Below, piece after piece: positions 26,131 to 35,700 of a DNA stretch of 64,000 nt. Both the position numbers and the translations under genes were made by a program. Location: the NCBI GenBank assembly GCA_028829895.1, contig CM054178.1:88408058-88472057 (forward strand), written 5' to 3'. The notes under the pieces were generated by a model, which saw only the letters and a program-made list of their open reading frames with translations, was not told where the DNA came from and did not search any database. The stretch is from Sinotaia quadrata (taxonomy: Eukaryota; Mollusca; Gastropoda; Architaenioglossa; Viviparidae). Numbering within the stretch: position 1 is the stretch's first letter; each line of letters begins with the position of its first letter.

Positions 26131-26455
26131 GTCAAAGTTCAACAGGCCTTTACCAACGAGCAACAAAAGCACGTGTTTATGACGTAGTTGGTGAGTCAGC
26201 CTGCAAAAGTATCCAATTCTAAGTTCTCTTCCAGCGGCCTTTGCCAACCAGCAACAAAAACACACGTTTGTGACGTAGTTGGCGAGTCAGCCTGCAAAAG
26301 TATCCAATTCTAAGTTCTCTTCCAGCGGCCTTTGCCAACCAGCAACAAAAACACACGTTTGTGAGTTTGTGACGTAGTTGGCGAGTCAGCCTGCAAAAGT
26401 ATCCAATTCTAAGTTCTCTTCCAGCGGCCTTTGCAAACCAGCAACAAAAGCACAT
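26131..26455. repeat. Minisatellite, 91-99 bp x about 3.5
   Basis: CCAGCGGCCTTTGCCAACCA occurs at 26231 and 26322 and nearly identically at 26421. The first unit (about 26131) is diverged, and one unit has an 8-base internal duplication (TGAGTTTG). Confidence 0.93.
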
Positions 26456-26770
26456 ATGTGTACGTAATCAGTGGCGTCACAATCGTTCGCGTCTACATAA
26501 TCACTTTCATAAGATTTAATTATCAGGATGCGATGAAGAAAAGAGTTGACAATATTAGTCAGCTTGATCAGAGCCAAGTATTCAAACTGAAGCCTACTCG
26601 CTCTCAATATTGTATTTTACCTCATACAAATTAGCCTGATCATATTGAAAATTATTTAAATGAATTCCTGCTTCAATGTTCGGTTGTTAGTCTTATTCTG
26701 CCCGCAAATTAATTAGTCTTCTAATATTTACATTATTTTAAATCACTTCATATGTTAGTGTTCATTAGAA

Positions 26771-27210
26771 GTAGCCGTTTGGCAATAGAAGTCTGCCATT
26801 TGACGTTAGAAGAGTGCCGTTTGCTGTTAGAAGTCTGCTGTTTGAGGTTAGAAGTCTGTTGTTTGAGGTTAGAAGTCTGCTGTTTGATGTTAGAAGTCTG
26901 CTGTTTGATGTTAGAAGTCTGCTGTTTGAGGTTAGAAGTCTGCTGTTTGATGTTAGAAGTCTGCTGTTTGAGGTTAAAAGTCTGTCATTTGATGTTAGAA
27001 ATCTGTCGTTTGATGTTAAAAGTCTGTCTTTGATGTTAAAAGTCAGATGTTAAAAGTCTGTCTTTGATGTTAAAAGTCTGTCTTTGATGTTAAAAGTCTG
27101 TCTTTAATGTTAAAAGTCTGTCTTTGATGTTAGAAGTCTGCTGTTTGAGGTTAGAAGTCTGTTGTTTGAAGTTAGAAATCTGCCGTTTGATGTTAGAAGT
27201 CTGTCGTTTG
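26771..27210. repeat. Minisatellite, 21 bp x about 20
   Basis: GTTAGAAGTCTGCTGTTTGA and a sub-variant GTTAAAAGTCTGTCTTTGAT. The 21-bp period gives two overlapping repetitive plus-strand frames that are not genes. Confidence 0.96.
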
Positions 27211-27755
27211 ACTCCAGTGGGAAACGATGTAAAAATGCTACAACTAAGTCCACTGACAGGAGACTGAATTTTCCACTGGGAAGTGATGTAAAATGGCTGC
27301 CTTTTAGCTGCTTGGACTCGTGGTTGTGAAGTAAGCCATCTTTTAAAACATTCGCTAAGACGTAAACAGCTTGTTGTTTATCTTATCGTCATTTTGTAAA
27401 AGAATATTCAGCATCTGTTCCATCAACGAGCCCCACATCCCACTCACACTTTGTCGTGCGAGGAAGGAGAAAGCGTGAAATCAACAGACAAGCATTCGGC
27501 AATTTAATTAGATGGAATTCCAGGCGTATTGAAGTATTGTCTAGACGTAATCTGCCCATCAAGAACGTACGGGAATAACTATGCGCACTAAACATGTGCA
27601 TGAAAAAACGAATACATTAAGAGTTGTTATCAAGATTTTGGGACAGCTCGCACCCACATATACACAACTACACTTTCTCTTATATACACACTCTCTCATA
27701 CCAGTAAATCATTGCACGCATGAAGAGATTTAATTATACTCGTTCTGCAAAATGT
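27211..27755. other. No gene recognised
   Basis: No repeat or coding signal identified. Confidence 0.5.
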
Positions 27756-28013
27756 GGTCAGTGTATGTCAACAAAGCGAGGTCCACAGTAATTTAGGTGG
27801 TCAGTGTATGTCAATAAAGCGAGGTCCACAGTAATTTAGGTGGTCAGTGTATGTCAACAAAGCGAGGTCCACAGTAATTTAGGTGGTCAGTGTATGTCAA
27901 CAAAGCAGGTCCACAGTAATTTAGGTGGTCAGTGTATGTCAACAAAGCGAGGTCCACAGTAATTTAGGTGGTCAGTGTATGTCAACAAAGCGAGGTCCAC
28001 AGTTATTTAGGTG
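27756..28013. repeat. Minisatellite, 43 bp x 6
   Basis: Units starting GGTCAGTGTATGTCAACAAA, nearly identical; one has a short deletion in GCGAGGTCC. Confidence 0.96.
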
Positions 28014-29305
28014 GCTCGCATTTATACAACACGGACGCAAGCAGACGTACATAAAACGGATAAATATTACAGAAAACAGCAATTAAAAAAATGGAACGGC
28101 AACCTACTGAAAGTTACAGACAAATTCTCGCTCTTTACAATATCTACGTGATCCCCACCCCCCTTCCCCATCCAGCCTCCAGTTACCGCAGCTGCCGCCG
28201 AAAGTAACTTGCAGATAATCGTTATTTAAAGTTTTCAAGCTGTCTCAAAATCTATAGCTAGATAGAAAAATGGCGTCCCAATTTCAGTGAATACAACGGC
28301 TAAGCAATACTGTGTTACATACTGAAAAAAAAACAACATTAAAAATTAAATTGACCACAATATCTATTCCTTACAACTAATTCTTTTACTCAGCTACCCA
28401 AACAAGAGAGAATTGTGTGCATACGGTAAATGCCTAAACTCTTGCACATGTTAATATTGTAAAAGTCCACTCCCACTCCTAAAGCGATTACTTGCTAAAT
28501 GTACAGAAATATGTGAATTATATACAAAGAGAAAATATATTCTGTCAGTAAGAGATAATACTATACTATAAAATACTATATATTTACATATCTATATATT
28601 ATGTTTTATACATTGGTCCATTTGAAAGATTACGCGTTGAAAAAAACAACTCTATGCTGAGTATGTTTAGTTGACAATGTTTTGTAAATGCAGGTAGGAC
28701 GCACGAACGCACGCAACCAAACACGCACACACACACACACATATATATTATAAAATTACAGTTTTAAATATTGTTATATACATAGTCATACTTTTATATA
28801 TATTTATATTTATGTTTATAATTAACTCAAGAACAGCTGATAAACATCAATCAGGCACAGATTATGTACGTAATATATATATACACAGAGATACCCACAG
28901 GCGTGCACACAAATAAATGTACAATTTTATTTTACAAACGTAAGGATCTTCCTTATTCAAACAGCACTGGAAAATATAAACTATATTATACAATAGGATC
29001 TTTATAGTGCTTATAAGTACAATTAACAAATTAAACAACTAATCTTGATTGATGGACGTAATCATTTTAAACTTACCATCCTAAAATAAAACTCACATTT
29101 GTTTTATTAATTGAAATAGAACAATAAGGGAAAGAACCCCATTATTTTATACAGTTAAAATCGAAATGGACAAAAATCTTGCCACTGCTTCATATTTAAA
29201 TATGTGCTCAGTACAAGAAGTATTAAAATTTAAAATTGCTCTGTTGTATTTGCAAAACACAAAATAATTTAAATATCTGAAACAAACTCGCATTATGGTT
29301 GCAAT
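28014..29305. other. No gene recognised
   Basis: AT-rich, with short (CA)n and (AT)n tracts around 28724-28750 and 28875-28885. Confidence 0.5.
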
Positions 29306-29490
29306 ATCAAGAATCAACACTATAGAGAACGCCATGAGCATAGTATCGTGAATTGTGTAGCTATACAAAATCAAGAATCAACACTATAGAGAACTCCATG
29401 AGCATAGTATCGTGAATTGTGTAGCTATACAAAATCAAGAATCAACACTATAGAGAACTCCATGAGCATAGTATATGTCTATGGTTACAA
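29306..29490. repeat. Minisatellite, 64 bp x about 3
   Basis: Units starting ATCAAGAATCAACACTATAG at 29306, 29370 and 29434. Confidence 0.95.
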
Positions 29491-30345
29491 CACGTATTCG
29501 TGAATTGTGTAGCTATCCAAACTGTCCTTGACTTGCAGCACACAAGCAAGCCCTAGAGCGTGTGGAATCAGTCTGTACACACAATTTTAATTAAGCTGCG
29601 CGCCCTTCACTCTTATGCCACTAATCGTGACGTCAACAGTTCTGACATTAACGATGTTTCACATTAGTACTGACTTCACTGGACCATTCTTAAAGGTCCA
29701 TCTGGAAGTTAAAAACAAATAAAATTATTCCTCTACATTGGGTTTGATCGGATCAGGGAGGCACAACGGTGCAAATAATTATTTTGTTTTTGTTTTTATT
29801 TAAATTTAAAAGAGAAGGGTGAGTTTAAACACTGCTTTATGCGAGACTCTTGGCCTCAATTAAGTCCAGTTCATGTGCACCCCCATTAAGGGCAGTGCAT
29901 GTGCACCTAGTAGGCCCCCATTAAGGACAGTTCATGTGCACCTAGTACGATGAAAAATCAACTAACGGCAAACTATTACTGCTAGAAATAATATATATAT
30001 ATATATATATAACAATTGTAATATTACTTTTGTAAAGTTATTTTAATATAATACAGGGGATATTATTATTAATAATAATTTTGAAAGTTATTTATAATAT
30101 ATATAGGGTCATTAGTAATAATAATAATAAATTTTAAAGTTATTTTTAATATAATATAGAGGCCAATAATAATCATAATTTTTAAATGTTATTTATAATA
30201 TAAACAGGAGCCAATAACAATAACAATAGAATATAAAATTGATTCTCAGAAATAATAAACAAATGAAAGAAAATCTAACTAAACACAAAACACATGTAGG
30301 TAGCAGTCACTGAGATTTTTGTTATTATGTTATTCAGAGCCCATT
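29491..30345. other. Region downstream of the GPCR stop: probable 3' UTR and AT-rich repeats
   Basis: Contains a duplicated CAGT(T/G)CATGTGCAC block (29865-29945), (AT)n at 29990-30010 and a loose TTATTTATAATATA repeat at 30060-30215. A possible minus-strand polyadenylation signal is at 29795-29800. Confidence 0.5.
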
Positions 30346-30777
30346 TTATGGAGTAATCTTTTGTAATTCCACTTCGTCAGGGCTGTTAGACGCTTGGGAT
30401 CTTGTGGCGTCATTTCCGCTACTGGCGTCCTTCTCTACGGCTGAAATGTTCATGCGACCGTTCGAGTGTATGGCCGACGAGCGGGTGCTGGCTGCAGACA
30501 CGCTGAAGCGGTAAGCACGCACAAACGCCTTGCCCTTCAGACATGCGCACATAGCCATCTTGAAGCTCTGGCGGAAGTTGCGCGAAAAGAATGCGTAGAC
30601 GATTGGATTGACGCAAGAATTGAAGTAGGACAAGAGAAAGAAGGCAGTACGCAGGTGTTTTAGCTCTTCACGGTGCAGATAATCGATCATCTCCCAGGCA
30701 GTCAGGACGTTGTTGATCATGATGGGACCCCAGCAAAGGACGAACAGCAGCACGACCATCGCCAGCATCCCCACCAC
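30346..30777 (-). CDS. GPCR terminal exon: TM6, TM7, helix 8, C-tail
   Basis: A 432-nt coding part beginning at VVGMLAMVVLLFVLCWGP after acceptor TTTGCTCAAG and ending in TAA at 30348-30346, giving 143 residues. The TM6 CWxP motif and the TM7 motif NSCVNPIVY are intact, followed by helix 8 and a tail with many Ser/Thr (for example ASTRSS) suited to kinase and arrestin control. The preceding exon ends in phase 0, so the join is in frame. This is the strongest coding segment of the gene. Confidence 0.94.
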   Translation of the reverse strand: MVGMLAMVVLLFVLCWGPIMINNVLTAWEMIDYLHREELKHLRTAFFLLSYFNSCVNPIVYAFFSRNFRQSFKMAMCACLKGKAFVRAYRFSVSAASTRSSAIHSNGRMNISAVEKDASSGNDATRSQASNSPDEVELQKITP

Positions 30778-32560
30778 CTTGAGCAAACAAATGAAAAGAG
30801 GAAGACGAAATTGGAGTGAGTGGATTTGTTGATTAATAAAGACTAATTATATCAACATTTGTTGACTGTTTGCTAGCTCCAAGATTCTCTATTGACAGAC
30901 CACTGGGCTTTAGTACATCCATTCTTGACTCTTTACCAAAGAGAAGGGATATATTTGAAACAAAGGAGGGAATATAACACGAGTGAGGATGTAAACTCGA
31001 AGGAGAAGAAATGGCATAAAGGGATGTATGACACGAACCAGAATATATTACATTTAAGAGGATAGAAGACTCGAAGGAGAATACAAATATGTGAGGACGA
31101 ATGTATGAAATTATGCGAATATATATACAAAGAGAATATGTGACACGAAAGAGAATATGTGACCTGAAGGAGAATACGTGACACAGGACAAACGTGATAC
31201 GGACTGATGAGATGTCGCAGTGAACAACGATTCTTCTAGGAAATTCTTTTAGTTTTCTACTTTGTGTACACGCACAAAGGACTGCTCTCCGAGAGATAAG
31301 ACAGGTATCGTTCCCTAACGTGACTTGCATTTCTAACATCTCGTATTACTTTCGCCACTCTAACGTGACTTGCATTTCTAACATCTCGTATTACTTTCGC
31401 CACTCTAACGTGACTTGCATTTCTGACATCTCGTATTACTTTCGCCACTCTAACGTGACTTGCATTTCTGACATCTCGTATTACTTTCGCCACTCTAACG
31501 TGACTTGCATTTCTGACATCTCGTATTACTTTCGCCACTCTAACGTGACTTGCATTTCTGACATCTCGTATTACTTTCGCCACTCTAACGTGACTTGCAT
31601 TTCTAACATCTCGTATTACTTTCGCCACTCTAACTTGTCTTTTCTTACCTATTGATGCTGGCAAAAACTGTGTCAACAATATATGTGGATCTTTTAGGTT
31701 GCAGTGCTGTTTAGTAAGAGCTTGATAAATGGTGTTTCAGAATTGTCTCACTGGAATAAACGGACGAAAGTAAGCCTCCAAATGGAGAGTTTCAGGCTGC
31801 TATGTCTCAGTCCGAGCAGAACTGGTAGCCAAACAAGCATGCAGCCAAACTGAATGTTGTCCACGTGTTTCAGTTCGATCATCCGCTTAGTTCTAGTAGT
31901 TCTGTCAAAATGTCGTCTATTTTCTTGGGCAACTTCAAGGACCCTGACCCTAAAGAAACTGATCAGCACTGTTATTCACGCCACTTGGAACCATTTTCTT
32001 ATCGCGACCTAGAACGTCCGACACTTAAACATGGCTGCTAGCATTATATAAACAGCGTACATACCAACAAAGACTGGCATACACAAACGTCAAGAAGTTC
32101 AGCGTCAGGAGATGAGAGATCATGAGATAGACTCTGTGTGCGTGTGGGGTGTGTGTAGTGCGTATGTAGGTGTGGGTGTGTGTTTGTGTGTGCGAATGTG
32201 GTGGTGTGTATGTGTAAGGGAGAGATGGAGAGCATAAGTGAGAGAGAAAAGAGAAGGTGGAGAGGCAGAAAGAAAATGCAGGGAGAAAGAGAGGGAAAGA
32301 AAAAGGCAGGGAGAAAGTGAGTGGGAAAGAAGGGAAAATAGAGAACAAAGGAGAGAAGTGGATACAAAGAGAGGATATCAATTGACTGATCGATTGATTA
32401 AAAGAGAGACAAGCAGATTGACGAAGCGAAAAACAAAGGGGAAAGACGTCGGACGTAGAGAGAAATGAAGAGAAATAGACAACTGAACTGAATATTGTAA
32501 CAATTTCTGACCGTAACAGGGTTAGAAACACAGCACACAACGCACATGGTTATAAAATGC

Positions 32561-32654
<94 letters not shown>

Positions 32655-32718
32655 AAAGAAAGAAGAGAGTATGAGTGAAAAATAAGGAGGAATAAAAGAC
32701 AAAAAGGAACAAGAAACA

Positions 32719-32752
<34 letters not shown>

Positions 32753-35700
32753 TAGACTCTAGAAACAAGAAGTCAGAGAAAGCGGAAAAAGAAAAATAGC
32801 TACAGTGCGAGAGATAGAGAAAACAGAAATAATGTTGTCAGACAGAAAAAGAGGAGAGAAAGAAAGGAAGAGAGAACTAGAAAAAATATCAAAGTGAAAG
32901 ATAAATAGAAGAGAGAAAGAGGGAGAGCAACGAAGAGAAACATAAAGACAGACACACATATACAAAGAAGCAGAGAGAGAAAGAAAAAGACATTCAGACA
33001 GGTAAACACGTAGAAATACTCATACTTGTTTTCGCGTTTCTTTTTCTTCCACACTCTGACGTTTAGATGTCCGGCCGACAGGTCTGTGGCCGTCTCCCAC
33101 TACAGGACTTTCGCCGTTGTCAACACCAGGCATCAAACGAGGTTTGGACTCGGTCGGAGCGGACACGATCCGTCTGCCAGAGAAAACGAACACGATCAAG
33201 AAAAGGAACAATGAATATGTTCGTATTTGGGATCCAGCCATCTGTGACATTTTTAAACGCATGAGCAAGTCCTTTTGACCTGTCTCTTGCTCTTTTCGCA
33301 CCAATGAAATATAAATTATAATGACGAGATATAAAAGTACAGAGATGAGGATTAGTGTACGGCACGAAAAATACAAACTTTAAACAATAAACTGGCGTTT
33401 TTCTTTGCAATATTCTGGACATTTTCCAAATATAACTTGTCATTTTCTTGCTTTGTTTAAATGAAAATGTGATGACTGCAATAAATAGAATTGAGGATAG
33501 AATGTATATTTTAACATAATTTTGTCCATTCTTTGTCTTTCTGTCTGTGTAAAATATTGCATAAATTAAAATAATGATTATCATACCCTCCAGTGCGGCG
33601 CATTGCACTGACACGCCAAACTTTGACTGCAATGATGCTGTATGCCATCGCCATGACAACGACGGGCAAGAGAAACAGCAGAGTCAGCATGTACATCTCA
33701 TAAGCCCGAATCCAGTTCATGTGGTGATAATTCTTTATGCACCAATATGCTTTAATCTTCTCGCCCACAGGTTGGTGATTCTGAACAGAAAACACCAGTT
33801 TATAAGTTACAGTGATTACACAGCTACACCATTTTATACGTCACAGTGATGACACTACACCAGTTTATACGTCAAAGTGAGACACAGCTACAGCAGTTTA
33901 TTCGTCACAATGAGGACACAGCTACAGCAGTTTATACGTCACAGTGAGGACACAGCTACACCAGTTTATACGTCACAGTGATTACGCAGCTACACCAGTT
34001 TATACGTCACAGTGAGGACACAGCTACACCAGTTTATACATCACAGAGAGACACAGCTACACCAGTTTTGTAGCTTTATTGGCGAACTCTTTAGCACTGC
34101 TTATTAAGCGCACCTAGAGACATGTTCGAGTTTGTGTGAGAGGCTGAAGAAAATTTGAAGTTCTCGATCTCGAAAGGTCTGAGGTTTGTTTCCCGTGCAA
34201 ATGCCACTATTTTCATAGTAGAATCGAAGGTTGTTTGAAAGGCCACGAATCTACCGTGAGAATAAGAATCAAAACCACGACATCTGTGTATTGAGCACGG
34301 TAACCAAGGACAGTGTGCACTAGTTTCAATGAATGATTTTTATGTTCGGTCAGACAGAGTACAGCCTAAGTACAGAGAAAGCAGAAATAATGTTGTCATA
34401 CAGAAAAAGAGGAGAGAAAGACTGAGTACAGCCTAAGTACAGAGATGGATGTCGGAACACAGTATGACAAAGTACAGCCTAAGTACAGAGATGGATGTCG
34501 GAACACAGTATGACAGAGGACAGCTAAGTACAGAGAAAGTTGTCGGAACACAGTATGACAGAGGACAGCCTAAGTACAGAGAAAGTTGTCGGAACACAGT
34601 ATGACAGAGGACAGCTAAGTACAGAGATGGATGTCGGAACACACTATCTGTATTGGTTAGTGTATGTGAGAATATAGCTGGATCAGAAAGGTATGTTAGA
34701 ACAGATTTAGCAGAAGGAACACGCGTTAGGAGAGAGGAACACGCGTTAAGATAGAGGAACAGAGAATGATGCTGGACATAGGATGTAACAGTAAAATAAG
34801 TTGTAGAAACATAATAGAGACACAGTACGTTGTAGGATCACCATAAGATATTAATAGAGAAGGAAATAGGAAAAAATAGAAACAAGAAATAGATTAGCTT
34901 GTAAAAGAAGAATACAACATGGGAACAGTTAGACTGTAGAAAAAGAATGGAATGTAGGGTACTGGAATTTAGTAATACAGTGCAGGAAAACAAAGTGAAG
35001 TATAAACAGAGTATAATGTAGGAACAAAGTAGAAAGTTAGAAACAGAGTATAATGTAGGATCAAAGTAGAAACAGTATAATGAGCGAACCAAGTAAAACG
35101 TAGAAATATAGAACAATATAGGGACAAAGTAGAAAGTCGAAATAGAGTATAATGTAGGGACAAGTAGAAAGTAGAAATAGAGTATAATGTAGGGACAAAG
35201 TAGAAAGTCGAAATAGAGTATAATATAGGGACAAAGTAGAAAGTAGAAACAGAGTATAATTAATGTAGGGACCAAAAGAAGTGGAATCAGAGGACAATGT
35301 AAAAATACAGTAGCAAGGGGAAAAGGAATAAAAGTTTTGGAACAGAACATAAAAGGATAGAAATAATGTACCGTATAGAAAGAAAGTATGAAGTAAAATG
35401 CAATAAACTGGAGGAATAGAGTATAGGAACAACATAGAAATTAGGGTGAGAAACACATGGGATACACGAAGAGTGTAAAATATAGGAACATATTAGGATG
35501 TAGAAATAAAGTAGGAGATAAAGATGTAGAAATTGATTAGAATTATAGGATCATGGAAACATTTCGATGTTTAAACAAAATGGAACGTTTGATGGGAGAA
35601 CATAGTATGATTAGTACAGGCTAAATGACCACAGTGGGATTTAAGAATAAAATGGAAAGAAGCAGAACAATTAGAATGTAGGAAGAGAATGGAACTGTAG

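Larger units (their letters stand above)
30778..33025 (-). other. GPCR intron (ICL3 to TM6 exons), about 2.2 kb
   Basis: A GT/AG intron. It contains long GA and CA microsatellites (32563-32751), purine-rich sequence, a seven-copy 45-bp array (31316-31630), and a degenerate array around 30975-31200 built on phrases like GTGACACGAAAGAGAATA. No additional exon was seen. Confidence 0.85.

Noticed and set aside
26752..27053. Two overlapping 79-93-codon repetitive frames (LEVCCL.. and VRSLLF..)
   Set aside because: They are two frames of the same 21-bp minisatellite with no start context, domain or codon signal.
27756..28013. CRISPR-like look of regular repeats (also other arrays)
   Set aside because: Units are contiguous with no unique spacers, and the DNA is eukaryotic.
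31257..31679. Repetitive protein frames on both strands (VRVAKVIRDVRNASH and its antisense)
   Set aside because: Produced by the 45-bp intronic array. Open frames on both strands with identical units indicate no selection for coding.
32397..32751. Ser-Leu and Val-Cys repeat proteins
   Set aside because: Translations of GA/CA microsatellites.
34150..34330. GGTCTGAGGTTTGTTTCCCGTG resembling a tRNA B box, perhaps a SINE
   Set aside because: No matching A box at the right spacing, no clover-leaf, and no second copy seen.
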